Numbered from the stretch's first letter, positions 1 to 8,852 are shown. The stretch: 47,877 nt of DNA from Candidatus Binatia bacterium (GCA_028278325.1 JANQEO010000082.1:1-47877); one strand, 5' to 3'. The notes: a model not told the origin generated them from the sequence alone. Numbers and translations: made by a program.

Positions 1-1167
1 GCGATGCCGTTCGGGGGCATGACGATGGCCCAACTCGGCGCCGACGTGATTCGCTTCGATCAGATCGGGGGTGGCCTGGACTACACGCGCTGGCCGGTCA
101 CGTCTGAGAACAGGAGCTTGTTCTGGGCGGGATTCAACAAAGGGAAGAGGTCCATCGCGGTAGACCTTCGCTCCAAGCGAGGCCAGGAAATCCTCACCGC
201 TTTGATCTGCAGTCCCGGAGAGAACGCAGGGCTGTTTCTGACCAACTTTCCCGCCACAGGTTGGCTCGACTACGACAGTCTCAAGCAGCACCGCGAAGAT
301 CTAATCATGATCAACGTCCTTGGGCGTCGCGACGGCAGTTCGGAAGTCGACTACACGGTGAATCCCGCCGTAGGCTTCCCCGCGGTCACCGGCCCGCGTG
401 ACAGTCCACGCCCGGTCAACCACCTGTTGCCGGCTTGGGATGCGATCACCGGACAGATGGCCATCGTAGCTCTGTTGGCAGCCGAGCGGCACAGGCGACT
501 GAGCGGCGAGGGGCAGAAGGTGTCGCTCGCCCTGGCCGACGTCGCGTTGGCCATGCTGGGTAACCTCGGCAAGATCGCCGAGGTTTCGATAAACGATGCA
601 GACCGGCCCAAAGACGGCAACTATCTGTATGGTGCTTTCGGCCGCGACTTCGAGACCCTCGACGGCAAGCGGCTGATGGTCGTAGCGTTGACGAACGCCC
701 AGTGGAACAGCCTGCGCGAGGCCACGAAGCTGCACGACCAGATCGACGAACTGGGCGATCGTTTGGGGCTCAACTTCGCCAAAGAGGGTGATCGCTATCG
801 CGGCCGTCGGGAGTTGTCGAGAGTGTTCGACCCCTGGTTCCGGTCGCGAATGCTGGCAGAGATCCGCAAGGTCTTCGATGAGAAGAAAGTTTGTTGGTCG
901 CCGTACCGGACCATCCGTGAAGTGGTGGAGAAGGATCCGGACTGTTCGACCGCCAACCCGATGTTCGAGATGGTCGAGCAGCCGGGGATCGGCACGTATC
1001 TGACCCCCGGCTCGCCCCTGCAGTTCGACTCGGTCCCGAGTGTACCGCCTCTGCGTGCACCGCTGCTCGGTGAACACACCGATGAGATCCTACAAGGTAT
1101 ACTCGGTATGTCTGATGCGGAGATCGGCCGCCTCCACGACGACAAGGTCGTCGCGACCGCGAGGTGA
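1..1167 (+). CDS. Family III CoA-transferase, 2-methylfumaryl-CoA isomerase-like (5' partial)
   Basis: The frame is open at base 1 and starts inside the N-terminal motif MTMAQLGADVIRFD, so the first residues (roughly 20) lie outside the window. Members of the CaiB/BaiF family move CoA between carboxylic acids or isomerise acyl-CoAs. The motif LLPAWDAITGQ contains the probable catalytic Asp, and GFNKGKRSIAVDLRS and the C-terminal PLLGEHTDEIL are family signatures. The stretch DGSSEVDYTVNPAVGFPAVTG and the overall pattern recall the intramolecular CoA-transferase 2-methylfumaryl-CoA isomerase (Mct), but a generic CoA-transferase role is equally possible. No other 3-hydroxypropionate-cycle gene is visible here, so the substrate is unassigned. 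The family assignment is secure; the Mct label is from memory of the family. Confidence 0.88.
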   Translation, partial: AMPFGGMTMAQLGADVIRFDQIGGGLDYTRWPVTSENRSLFWAGFNKGKRSIAVDLRSKRGQEILTALICSPGENAGLFLTNFPATGWLDYDSLKQHREDLIMINVLGRRDGSSEVDYTVNPAVGFPAVTGPRDSPRPVNHLLPAWDAITGQMAIVALLAAERHRRLSGEGQKVSLALADVALAMLGNLGKIAEVSINDADRPKDGNYLYGAFGRDFETLDGKRLMVVALTNAQWNSLREATKLHDQIDELGDRLGLNFAKEGDRYRGRRELSRVFDPWFRSRMLAEIRKVFDEKKVCWSPYRTIREVVEKDPDCSTANPMFEMVEQPGIGTYLTPGSPLQFDSVPSVPPLRAPLLGEHTDEILQGILGMSDAEIGRLHDDKVVATAR

Positions 1168-1264
1168 GGGGGCGTTCCTATGAGGGCCGATCGGAAACGG
1201 ATGGTGAGTGCCGGCGGGTTTGAGTACGGCGCTCGGCGGCGCTAAGCGTGATGCGGTAAGACCG

Positions 1265-1534
1265 ATGCCTAAGCAGAAGCTCCGTGAACACCTCGACGAG
1301 CTCAGCTCGGAGTTCGAATCAGCCGGCGACCTCGACGATGCCTCCCGGCAGACCCTGCGAGACCTGGTTGGTGACATCCGCGCCGTGCTCGATGCGCCCG
1401 AGGATGAACCACCTACAGCTCATGCGTTGTCCGAGCGGGTTCAGGAGAGCATCCGCGAGTTCGAAGTCTCGCATCCCCGACTGGCGGGCCGCCTCGGCCG
1501 CGTCGTGAATCTTCTCAGCGCCATCGGCATCTGA
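1265..1534 (+). CDS. DUF4404 family protein
   Basis: This is a protein of about 89 residues starting MPKQKLREHL. The frame is open upstream to 1208, but the ATG at 1265 begins the conserved part. The N-terminal half is a charged amphipathic helix (LREHLDELSSEFES), followed by SRQTLRDLVGDIRAVLD. The C-terminus, FEVSHPRLAGRLGRVVNLLSAIGI, matches the small DUF4404 family of unknown function. There is no signal peptide or membrane segment, so it should be cytoplasmic and probably helical. It stands alone between a CoA-transferase and a convergent methyltransferase, so the context gives no function. Confidence 0.75.
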   Translation: MPKQKLREHLDELSSEFESAGDLDDASRQTLRDLVGDIRAVLDAPEDEPPTAHALSERVQESIREFEVSHPRLAGRLGRVVNLLSAIGI

Positions 1535-1592
1535 CCAGGGTTGCCGGCAGGACCCTCGCGTGAGGGGCACGCCGATCCCTACCGCGTAGCGA

Positions 1593-2345
1593 TCAATTCT
1601 TTCTGCATACAGCCGTGATGCGTTTCGGGAAGTGGGTAATGTTGGGCTCATGAAAGGCTACCTCCATCCCGTTGCGCCGCGCTGTCTCTTCCAGGTCGTT
1701 ACGGCTGATGCGTAGCAAAGTCGCCGAGCCCCGTGCGCGCGCATAGCGGCGGGCAACGTTCATGATGCGGTCACTGAAAAGACTCGGGTGTTTGAACAGC
1801 ACGCCGATAGCTTCGACAGCCAGCGAGTGCGAAGGGGGGATGACATCGGACACGACCATCAAACCCCCGTTGGCCATCAGTTTGGAAAGCCGCCCGAGCA
1901 GGTCCAAGGCTGCACCAAGGCTATCGACATACTGCAGGACGCTGTTGACGAGAATCAGATCCATGGGCGGACAGTTCTCGAAGCCGTCCTCGCTTCCCAA
2001 GTCACAGAACATCGTGTTGGGCAGCTGGGCCAAGCGGGCCTTGCAGTATTCGACCATACGCGGCGAGTTGTCGTAGTAACGGATTGTTTTCACGTGGGGG
2101 GCGATAAGCGCGGCGGCGAATCCGAACCCGCACCCGTAGTCCAACACATCCATCGACGCGTCGATCTCGATCGCAGCCATTAGTCTGCGAGCGTAGATCT
2201 CGCCCTCGACCCGGAAGGAGTCAGCGGGCGAGCCTTGCTCGTCCCAGTAGATGCGCCAGCCCGCGGGCTCGCTGCGGTTGGGCTGCTGGCCGGAGTGTGG
2301 GGTCATAGCGTTCGAGGTCCGCGTGAGCCTTCGTAGGTCAGGCAT
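1593..2345 (-). CDS. Class I SAM-dependent methyltransferase
   Basis: This 250-residue protein has a Rossmann methyltransferase core. Motif I is VLDYGCGFGFAAALI near residue 64, the acidic motif II lies in YYDNSPRMVEYCK, and a motif IV-like segment MDLILVNSVLQYVD is followed by LGRLSKLMANGGLMVVSDVIP. The N-terminal GWRIYWDEQ...FRVEGEIYARRL resembles methyltransferases acting on small molecules or sugars. The ATG at 2345 is the first start; an internal ATG at 2306 (MTPHSGQQ) is also possible. It is divergent from a formyltransferase gene with about 50 bp between them, so the genes may share a control region and pathway. The substrate is unknown. Confidence 0.85.
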   Translation of the reverse strand: MPDLRRLTRTSNAMTPHSGQQPNRSEPAGWRIYWDEQGSPADSFRVEGEIYARRLMAAIEIDASMDVLDYGCGFGFAAALIAPHVKTIRYYDNSPRMVEYCKARLAQLPNTMFCDLGSEDGFENCPPMDLILVNSVLQYVDSLGAALDLLGRLSKLMANGGLMVVSDVIPPSHSLAVEAIGVLFKHPSLFSDRIMNVARRYARARGSATLLRISRNDLEETARRNGMEVAFHEPNITHFPKRITAVCRKN

Positions 2346-2395
2346 CGACTGGCCCCTGGCGTCACTACGACGTAAGGTTGCTCACGGGGGGTGCG

Positions 2396-3226
2396 ATGCG
2401 GCTCGTAATCCTGACCTTCGAGAGTCTCTTCGCGGATTTCATCACCTCGTCTACGCTCAGCCTCCACCGAGACCGGACGGCGGGCGTAATGTGTTCGACG
2501 TCCTTGATCGCCGGCAAGTCCCTGCTCGCGTCCGCTTCCCACATCCTGGGCCATGGCGGCCTGACTTTTCCCGTCCTGAAGGGGACCGAGCTGGCGGTCA
2601 CAAAGGTTGCGCTCCTCGCAGGCCGTATCGGTCTGGTGCCGAATTCGTGCACGAGTGTCCCGCAACGGTGCCGGAATTACGGAATACCGGTCGCTTCGGT
2701 AACGGACGTGAATTCGACCGAGGCGGTCGCCCAGATCCGAGAATGGCGTCCCGACCTGATCGTCTCCATATACTTCAATCACCGGATCGGTCCCGAAGTC
2801 CTCGCTATTCCTGCCATTGGAACCCTCAACGTGCACGGTGCCGTGTTACCGGGCAATCGGGGGATGTTCCCGTACTTCTGGGCGTTGTGCAACGGCGACG
2901 ACGAGTCGGGCTCGACCGTACATTGGGTGGACGAGAACTTCGACACGGGCGACGTTGTTTTACAATCCGCCTTTCCCATCGAGAAGGACGACACGGCGGT
3001 GTCGGTCCAGGCCAAGAGCGCCAGGGTCGGCGCAGATCTCTTGGCGGAGGCGCTCCGGCTGATTCAAGCCGGCACCGCTCCGCGTATTGCTCAGGACGAG
3101 TCCAAGGCCAGCTACAATTCCTGGCCCACGCGAGACGACGCGCGCCGTTTCAGGGCGGCGGGACGGCGCTACGGATCGATAGGGGAGATATGGCGATGTG
3201 CTACGGGCGAGATGGTTGCGCCTTAG
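2396..3226 (+). CDS. Formyltransferase-family protein (Fmt/ArnA-N-like)
   Basis: This protein of about 276 residues has the formyltransferase fold. RPDLIVSIYFNHRIG is followed by a variant of the catalytic signature, NVHGAVLPGNRGMFPYFWAL, which corresponds to N-x-H...LPxxRG in methionyl-tRNA formyltransferase and sugar N-formyltransferases. TVHWVDENFDTGDVVLQ supplies the conserved Asp that follows. The ATG at 2396 is preceded by a GGGGGG tract with 5-base spacing; a TTG at 2378 is an alternative. It lacks the C-terminal tRNA-binding domain of Fmt, so a 10-formyl-THF-dependent small-molecule or sugar N-formyltransferase is more likely. The amidotransferase gene starts 33 bases downstream. Confidence 0.85.
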   Translation: MRLVILTFESLFADFITSSTLSLHRDRTAGVMCSTSLIAGKSLLASASHILGHGGLTFPVLKGTELAVTKVALLAGRIGLVPNSCTSVPQRCRNYGIPVASVTDVNSTEAVAQIREWRPDLIVSIYFNHRIGPEVLAIPAIGTLNVHGAVLPGNRGMFPYFWALCNGDDESGSTVHWVDENFDTGDVVLQSAFPIEKDDTAVSVQAKSARVGADLLAEALRLIQAGTAPRIAQDESKASYNSWPTRDDARRFRAAGRRYGSIGEIWRCATGEMVAP

Positions 3227-3259
3227 CCCTGGACAACTCCCCTGTGTAGACTTGTAATC

Positions 3260-3982
3260 GTGCGTTTCTTGCTTCTCCAGGTCCGCAATCAGGACGATCC
3301 CATGCGCGAGCGTGAAGTCGTTACGTTTGCCCGTGCCATCGGCTGCAGCTCCGCCGACATAGAGGTCCTGGACGTACTCCATGAGGAGATTTCCGTTCAG
3401 CGCTTGTCCGGCGCCGACATGGCCCTGATCGGTGGTAGCGGCCACTACTCGGCTTGCGGATCCGACGACTGGCTCATGCGCACACTGGACGGACTACGCG
3501 CGATATACGAGTCGCGCTTGCCGCTGTTCGCGTCGTGTTGGGGGTTTCAGGCTCTAGCCAGGGCGCTGGGCGGCAGGGTAGCGACCGACAGGTCCCGCGC
3601 CGAGCTTGGCACCCACGAGCTGGCTTTGACGGACGAGGGCCGCCGCGACCCGGTGTTCGGGCTGTTGCCCGAATCCTTTCTCGGCCACATGGGCCACGAA
3701 GACTGCGTTGTGGAGCTTCCACCGGGGGCGGTTCGTCTGGCTTCGAGCCGACGGGTGGAGAATCAAGCCTATACTTTCGCAGACCGGCCCATTTACGCCA
3801 CTCAGTTCCACCCGGAGCTCGATGTCGAAGAGCTGATAGCACGCGTTCGCCAGTACCCCGAGTACCTGGAGTTGGTTACTGGCCTGACCCTGGAGGAGTT
3901 CTGCGAGGCCGCGCGTGAGACGCCGGATTCCGCCCAGCTCATTCCTCGTTTCATCAAGTCCCTAAGCGGGCGCAGGGACTGA
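3260..3982 (+). CDS. Class I glutamine amidotransferase-like protein
   Basis: This 240-residue protein is a stand-alone GATase1 domain. The nucleophile elbow is LFASCWGFQALA near residue 93 with the Cys. The His-Glu pair sits in YATQFHPELDVEEL near residue 180, and MGHEDCVVELP matches the loop before it. GTG at 3260 is the first codon after a stop and gives the expected N-terminal strand MRFLLLQVRN. The family releases ammonia from glutamine or hydrolyses gamma-glutamyl bonds; no synthetase subunit is adjacent. It follows the formyltransferase closely, so the two are probably co-transcribed, perhaps in a small biosynthetic pathway. Confidence 0.87.
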   Translation: MRFLLLQVRNQDDPMREREVVTFARAIGCSSADIEVLDVLHEEISVQRLSGADMALIGGSGHYSACGSDDWLMRTLDGLRAIYESRLPLFASCWGFQALARALGGRVATDRSRAELGTHELALTDEGRRDPVFGLLPESFLGHMGHEDCVVELPPGAVRLASSRRVENQAYTFADRPIYATQFHPELDVEELIARVRQYPEYLELVTGLTLEEFCEAARETPDSAQLIPRFIKSLSGRRD

Positions 3983-4058
3983 GACTTTGCACGCCAAGGG
4001 GCACGCGAGCCCCGACCGGGACAGCTGTATTTGGTGAAACCGGAGCCGGGTCGGGTGC

Positions 4059-4388
4059 CTACATGCCCCGGCGTTTCTTGACGTGATCCTGGAGCTGGCG
4101 CTTGGCTTCGTCGAACGCGTCCCGGATCGCGATGAACACGTCTTCGTGCTCCGCGTGCTGGGCCGGATCCCGTTTCACCACGAGTTCGTTGCCGGGTACG
4201 CGTAGGTCGATCCGGACGTGATAAAGATTGCCCTTGTTGTGGCGGCGGTGTGACGCTTCGACCAGAACCCTGCAACTGGTTATCCGGTCGAAGAAAGTCT
4301 CGAGCTTGGCCAGCTTGGCGCGGATCTCTTTATCGATGCTCGGCGTCGACGAGATTCCTCTGAAGGTTATCTGTGGTGGAGTCTGCAC
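4059..4388 (-). CDS. HPF/RaiA-like ribosome-associated protein
   Basis: This 109-residue protein fits the S30AE (HPF/RaiA) domain. It has an N-terminal strand ITFRGISSTPSIDKEIRAKLAKLETFF, then CRVLVEASHRRHNKGNLYHVRIDLRVPGNELVV, then an acidic-to-basic helix DVFIAIRDAFDEAKRQLQDHVKKRRGM. Family members bind the 30S subunit near the decoding centre and help ribosomes hibernate. It is the short form without the C-terminal dimerisation domain. Divergent members of this family are also seen outside the classical rpoN locus, so a non-canonical role is possible. It lies downstream of the LLM oxidoreductase on the same strand. Confidence 0.78.
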   Translation of the reverse strand: MQTPPQITFRGISSTPSIDKEIRAKLAKLETFFDRITSCRVLVEASHRRHNKGNLYHVRIDLRVPGNELVVKRDPAQHAEHEDVFIAIRDAFDEAKRQLQDHVKKRRGM

Positions 4389-4510
4389 GCTTCGTCAGTC
4401 TAGCGCTTACGCCGTCGTTCGCCCCGGCGCGCCGGCCGGGCCGGGCTTGGTAGCGCTCCCCCTTTGGTGTTCGACAATACCCGCGGAGACGGTCGGATCA
4501 AGTTGTAGGG

Positions 4511-5455
4511 TCACGATCGAGCCGCCGGCGCCACTTCTTCGGCGAAGGCTTGGATCTCGTCGACGAAGTAAGGTGCGAAGGTCATGAAGATGAAGTGGGT
4601 AACACCCGCGTCGACGTAGGCGGCGACCTTGTCCAGGCACTCCTGCTTGTCCCCGATCATGATGGATTTCCGGGCCTCGTCGGGCGTCGTTTCGTTCATT
4701 GCCGCCGTCAGGCCGCACACCATGTTCTGCCGGTCGGTATCGCCGGTGTAGCACAGGGGCATCATCACGGTCTTTTCTATCTCGCCGGTATCGCGCCCGA
4801 CCGTCTCGCCGTGGGCCGCTATGACATCGATGAGTTGACGCATGGTCGCGGGTGGGGCCATCGCATTCCACATGTCGGCGTGCTTGGCTACGAGCTTCAA
4901 CAGTACTTTGCGCCCGGTGCCGCCGATCATGAACGGGATGCCGTTGTCTTGCAGGGGCTTCGGAGAGGCATACGCCTCGGTTACATCGTAGTGCTTGCCG
5001 TGCAGGGTCGTCTGTTCCTGCGTGAACATGCTCTTGATAATCGTACAGGCTTCATCGAGGGCCTCGAGCCGACCGCGGACGGTCTTGAAGTCCAGACCGT
5101 AAGCGGTGTGCTCGGCCTCGAACCAACCGGCTCCTATGCCCATGTTGAGCCGGCCGCCGCTGATGTGATCGACGGTGACGGCCGATTTGGCGGTGACGCA
5201 TGGGTGCCGGTAGGTGTTGCCCGACACGAGCTGTCCTATACGCGCTTTCGTCGTTGCCATGGCCAGCGCCCCGAGCGTGCTCCAGTTCTCCAGACACGGC
5301 CCGCTGGGGTCTGTGAAGATGGGGTAGAAGTGGTCGAAGTTCCACAGAGAGTCGTAGCCCCACTCGTCGGCTTTGCGCCACAAATCCAGGATCTGGGACC
5401 ATTCGACATTTTGTTGGCCGGTTTGAATTCCGAAACGGACGGGATGTTCGCTCAT
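4511..5455 (-). CDS. LLM class flavin-dependent oxidoreductase (probably F420-type)
   Basis: This protein of about 314 residues has a luciferase-like TIM barrel. Near the N-terminus are FGIQTGQQN and DSLWNFDHFYP; next come TTKARIGQLVSGNTYRHP (the conserved non-prolyl cis region), GRLNMGIGAGWFEAEHTAYG, and a C-terminal half with GIPFMIGGTGRKVLLKLVAKHADMWN. That last element is typical of F420- or FMN-dependent members. The ATG at 5455 (MSEHPVRFG) is preferred to the TTG at 5473. The substrate is unknown. The nitroreductase near 9.9 kb may be another deazaflavin enzyme, which would fit an F420-using organism, but this is inference. Confidence 0.88.
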   Translation of the reverse strand: MSEHPVRFGIQTGQQNVEWSQILDLWRKADEWGYDSLWNFDHFYPIFTDPSGPCLENWSTLGALAMATTKARIGQLVSGNTYRHPCVTAKSAVTVDHISGGRLNMGIGAGWFEAEHTAYGLDFKTVRGRLEALDEACTIIKSMFTQEQTTLHGKHYDVTEAYASPKPLQDNGIPFMIGGTGRKVLLKLVAKHADMWNAMAPPATMRQLIDVIAAHGETVGRDTGEIEKTVMMPLCYTGDTDRQNMVCGLTAAMNETTPDEARKSIMIGDKQECLDKVAAYVDAGVTHFIFMTFAPYFVDEIQAFAEEVAPAARS

Positions 5456-5507
5456 GGGGTCGCTGATAGCCAAGCAACCCGGCTATGGCAACGACGCTGA
5501 GCCGCGT

Positions 5508-6323
5508 TCAGGGGCTGGGGTTGCTGTCGCTGCCGGATCCGAACGCGACGATAGCCAGCCCCGCGATTCCTCCGACGGCCGTCGCCGCTCTTGTCGTTCT
5601 CGCCTGCGTCAAATCGTAGACGTCGCCGCTTTCCGTCACTGCGACGGGATCATGGCTGTCCGGTTTGTCGAAAACGGCACGCGACGGCGCGGGATGAGTC
5701 GTCGAGGCGATCGGTCCGATGAGCAGCCGCTCGCCGGAAGATACCGTCACGCTGGCTTCGCTCTCCACGAATATGGTTCCGTTGAACTCTGTGCCCTTTG
5801 GCCGTTTCACATCCAGAGAGCCTTCCTCGACGACGATTACGCCGTCACCGTGTTCGTTGAGCTCGACGTAGCCGTTGATGCTGGTACCGGGCTCGTCGGC
5901 AGAACCGGGGCCCATCACGGCATCGCCGGCTCTCAACCGGAGTGGCGAGTCCGCCGGAATGAAGAAGGCCGCTTTGCCTGCGCCGATTTCGAGTTGCGGC
6001 GCGTCTTGGTCGCGCGTGGTCGATAGATCGGTGTTCGCGTACATCCCGACGATGCCGTCTGCACCAAGGTCCAAGAGCAGGTAGCCCTCGGCGCCGGTTT
6101 TGACGCTCTCTCCTACCAACAGCGGTCGGGTTGTCGACAACTGCAGCCAGCCCTCCGCTCCCGTCGACACCCAGGCTGACCCGTCCACTTCGATAGTGCC
6201 GAGGATCGGCGTGGCGGCGACGGCGGCCCTAGGTGCGCAGAACAGCAGTGCTGCGCAACACGCGGCGATCGTCCCGAAGGGGCGGCGCGTTCTTCTGGAA
6301 CGGGAATGACCGAGTCGAGGCAT
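5508..6323 (-). CDS. Exported FecR-like domain protein
   Basis: This protein of about 271 residues starts at the ATG at 6323. The N-terminus has arginines followed by a hydrophobic stretch ending AAVAATP, a Sec signal peptide. The mature part resembles the FecR/LPS-assembly-like beta domain: VDGSAWVSTGAEGWLQLS, LLVGESVKTGAEGYLLLDLGADGIVGM, then VNGYVELNEHGDGVIVVEEGSLDVK. That repeated strand pattern is typical of FecR-domain proteins outside iron signalling. A hydrophobic segment near the C-terminus (AVGGIAGLAIVAFGSGS) precedes a short tail. No sigma factor or TonB receptor is next to it, so iron-dependent signalling is unlikely; a structural periplasmic role fits better. Confidence 0.7.
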   Translation of the reverse strand: MPRLGHSRSRRTRRPFGTIAACCAALLFCAPRAAVAATPILGTIEVDGSAWVSTGAEGWLQLSTTRPLLVGESVKTGAEGYLLLDLGADGIVGMYANTDLSTTRDQDAPQLEIGAGKAAFFIPADSPLRLRAGDAVMGPGSADEPGTSINGYVELNEHGDGVIVVEEGSLDVKRPKGTEFNGTIFVESEASVTVSSGERLLIGPIASTTHPAPSRAVFDKPDSHDPVAVTESGDVYDLTQARTTRAATAVGGIAGLAIVAFGSGSDSNPSP

Positions 6324-6457
6324 CACGGGAACAGAGCGGAAGCCGTCATTATACACGCGGGACCGGTGCATACCGCACAAGCACTGGTCCCGTTCTTTAC
6401 CCTTGAAGCTGCGCGGCCGTGCGGCTATTGGGTGGGTGTGCCCAGGCACGAATCGGT

Positions 6458-7156
6458 ATGAACCGGATTCTCGATGTCACTACGTCCCTGCTCGCAACCG
6501 TTGCCAGGCTCGGCTTCGGTGAACACGTCGGCGAGGCCGGACCACGTCCCGTGAAAACTCTGACTCTTTACGAGTACGAGGGTTGCCCCTACTGCCGGAA
6601 GGTTCGCGAGGCCCTGACAGTTCTCGACCTGGACGTGATGATCTATCCGTGCCCCAAAGGGGGTCCGCGCTATCGCAAGGAAGTCGGCGAGCGTGGAGGC
6701 AAAGAGCAGTTCCCGTACCTCGTGGATCCGAATACGGGAGAAGAGATGTACGAGTCCGACGACATGACGGACTATCTCTTTCGGCAGTACGGCACGGGCT
6801 CGCGTTCGTGGATGCTGTCGCTACCGATCCTCACAGACCTTTCGTCTTTCGCCGCCAGCGCTTTTCGCCTCGCAGGGGGCACCCGCTATCGAGCCGCCAA
6901 GCGGCCCGAGAAACCGCTGGGGCTGTACAGTTACGAGGGGTCGCCGTTTTGTCGCATCGTCAGGGAGCGTCTCAGCGAGTTGGAGCTGCCCTACCTGCTG
7001 CACAACGTCGGTATACACAGCCCTCGGCGGCAAGAGTTCATCGACCGTTCGGGGCGGATGATGGTCCCCTACCTCGTCGACCCGAACACCGGCGAGGAAA
7101 TGTTCGAGTCAGCCGACATCTGCGCGTATCTCGACGAAAACTACCTCCTATTATAG
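6458..7156 (+). CDS. Tandem glutaredoxin/GST-N domain protein
   Basis: This protein of about 232 residues carries two thioredoxin-fold domains. Domain 1 (about 34-112) has the active site GCPYC at Cys43/Cys46. Domain 2 (about 154-230) has GSPFC, where the first Cys is Ser162 and only Cys165 remains. Both contain the cis-proline segment PYLVDPNTGEEM and end in an acidic glutathione-binding-like motif (ESDDMTDYL, ESADICAYL). The repeated motif points to an internal duplication. A GTG at 6419 would add 13 residues, but the ATG at 6458 is more natural. Similar two-domain proteins occur in photosynthetic eukaryotes and some bacteria. Domain 1 could be dithiol and domain 2 monothiol or non-redox. 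Confidence 0.85.
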   Translation: MNRILDVTTSLLATVARLGFGEHVGEAGPRPVKTLTLYEYEGCPYCRKVREALTVLDLDVMIYPCPKGGPRYRKEVGERGGKEQFPYLVDPNTGEEMYESDDMTDYLFRQYGTGSRSWMLSLPILTDLSSFAASAFRLAGGTRYRAAKRPEKPLGLYSYEGSPFCRIVRERLSELELPYLLHNVGIHSPRRQEFIDRSGRMMVPYLVDPNTGEEMFESADICAYLDENYLLL

Positions 7157-7239
7157 TCACCCTTCGCCGCCGCGAGGTCGGGCCGAAATACCCGTTCGGG
7201 GGCTAGCCAAGAAATAGGTCTCGTGGTTTAGGTTTTCCC

Positions 7240-8742
7240 GTGCGCACTTCGATCTTCACAGTTGTTCTTTGCGTCGCGGGTATCGTCGGCCTCGCGCAGG
7301 ATGCGCAAGCAGGCCGCAAGAACATCCCCACGCTGATTCAGGTTACCAACAATACCGAGGGCGATATCTTCGATCCGAGACTCCGCTCCGAGGGCGCCGA
7401 GACCATCGTGTTCGGGTCCGACGGCGACGTCATGGGCTCGGGCACTGCGACGCCCCAGAAAGAAGTCTATTTCTGGGATCGCACCATACGCCAGGTCTCG
7501 CGTGTAACGACCTCGTCCATCGGTGACAGTATAAGCGGCTCCAGATCGACCGATCGCACCTTCAACGGCGGGAGGCCCGAGTACGTGGCTTTCGTTTCGA
7601 CCGATGACTTCGACCCTTCGGTCGGCAATGCCGACGGTAATCCTGAAGTGTTTCTGTGGGAGAGGCTGAGCGGCGCTTTCCATCAGCTCACCGATACTCT
7701 CGCACCTGTCGTCAACGCCGATCCCTATCCCAGCGACAGCGGGACCTGCATCGTGTTCAGCTCCAACGGCGATATGGCCGACAACGACGGGACGGACCCC
7801 AACCATCCGACCACCTCTTGGACCAATCCCGACGGCAGCCAAGAGATCTTCATGTACAAGTTGCGGTCGGCCGACGATTTCCCGCGAGACGGCAACTTCA
7901 CTCAGGTCAGCAACGGACCCACTGGTTCGGTCAGCTCGGCGCCGGTGACCGGCGGCTACATATATCAGCGCCAATGTGACGTGACGGCATACCTATCCGA
8001 CCACGACCAGGTAGGGATGGGGGTCGTCGGTACGCATATGTATCGCTACAAACGCGGCCAGGCCGAAGTCACTTACATGGTCGACAAGAAGATGTCCTTG
8101 GGACTACCGCCGCCGGGAATCTACGGTAAGCCTCACATATCCAGCGCCAGTCTGGTGGCCCGAGGTCCGGCTATCGTCTTTGCCTCCAGTGCCGACCTCT
8201 GGCTCAACGGGTCGTCGGGGATGAACCTTTTCAAGTACCGAAACCTGCATCTACGTATGCGGCAGTTCTCCGACCTCGACTTGGGCGATATCTTCAATCC
8301 CGTCGTCAGTGACGGCAACGGCAAAGTCGTATACGCCTCCAACGGCGAGAACATTGATCCGGACAAGAGGATCAAGAGGGGCGGGCTGCCGCCGTTCAAT
8401 GCGGACGGAAACAAGGAAATCTTCCTGATCAAGGGCCGCCGCAGAGTGCAGCAAATCACGAGAACAGCCGGTTGCGAGAACGGCCAGGCGAGCATCGACT
8501 TTCTCGGCCGTAGCTTCGCGTTCAGATCGAGCTGCGATCTGATACCCGGAAGGAATCCCAATAACGTTCCCCAGGTGTTCTTCTATACCATCGAGCCCGA
8601 GGATGACCTGTTGGCGCCGGGCGGATGCCTCATCAGCGAAGGGTGCTGCAGTAGCCAAGACGGTTGTTTCGAGCGGATCGAGGGCAGCCAGTTCAAGGTT
8701 TCGCGCAAGCGCTGTTTGCAGAAGGCCAAGGGCTGCGACTGA
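7240..8742 (+). CDS. Secreted TolB/WD40-like beta-propeller protein
   Basis: This 500-residue protein starts at GTG 7240 with a signal peptide cleaved after about LAQDAQA. The body is built of repeated blades of the type IFDPRLRSEGAETIVFGSDGD, YVAFVSTDDFDP, CIVFSSNGDMADNDG, VYASNGENIDPD and FAFRSSCDLIPG, the TolB/PD40 propeller pattern in which each blade mentions a fact and a following report strand (EVFLWERLSG, EIFMYKLR, EIFLIKG). The C-terminus is cysteine-rich (GGCLISEGCCSSQDGC...CLQKAKGCD), probably disulphide-bonded. It should be periplasmic or extracellular. No function can be given from the sequence. Confidence 0.75.
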   Translation: MRTSIFTVVLCVAGIVGLAQDAQAGRKNIPTLIQVTNNTEGDIFDPRLRSEGAETIVFGSDGDVMGSGTATPQKEVYFWDRTIRQVSRVTTSSIGDSISGSRSTDRTFNGGRPEYVAFVSTDDFDPSVGNADGNPEVFLWERLSGAFHQLTDTLAPVVNADPYPSDSGTCIVFSSNGDMADNDGTDPNHPTTSWTNPDGSQEIFMYKLRSADDFPRDGNFTQVSNGPTGSVSSAPVTGGYIYQRQCDVTAYLSDHDQVGMGVVGTHMYRYKRGQAEVTYMVDKKMSLGLPPPGIYGKPHISSASLVARGPAIVFASSADLWLNGSSGMNLFKYRNLHLRMRQFSDLDLGDIFNPVVSDGNGKVVYASNGENIDPDKRIKRGGLPPFNADGNKEIFLIKGRRRVQQITRTAGCENGQASIDFLGRSFAFRSSCDLIPGRNPNNVPQVFFYTIEPEDDLLAPGGCLISEGCCSSQDGCFERIEGSQFKVSRKRCLQKAKGCD

Positions 8743-8765
8743 GCAGCCATCTTAATCCAGGGAGT

Positions 8766-8784
8766 ATGCTCAGCTTCTGAGCAT
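8766..8784. promoter_or_regulatory. Perfect 8-bp inverted repeat upstream of the P-II gene
   Basis: ATGCTCAG and CTGAGCAT form perfect arms around a 3-base centre. The element lies between the propeller gene stop (8742) and the sigma-54 promoter (8853), about 70-85 bases upstream of the -24 box. It could be an activator (enhancer-binding protein) site, or a transcript-end hairpin for the propeller gene, although no T-run follows. The sequence is not the canonical NtrC site. Confidence 0.4.
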
Positions 8785-8852
8785 TGACCGGCCTCCGGGC
8801 AGCGTGACGCATCGCGCCCTCCGCATTTTCCCGGAGTCTCAGTCGTGAACGG

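Noticed and set aside
4550..5500. Plus-strand frame of 316 codons over the LLM oxidoreductase
   Set aside because: Shadow of a gene with clear family motifs on the other strand.
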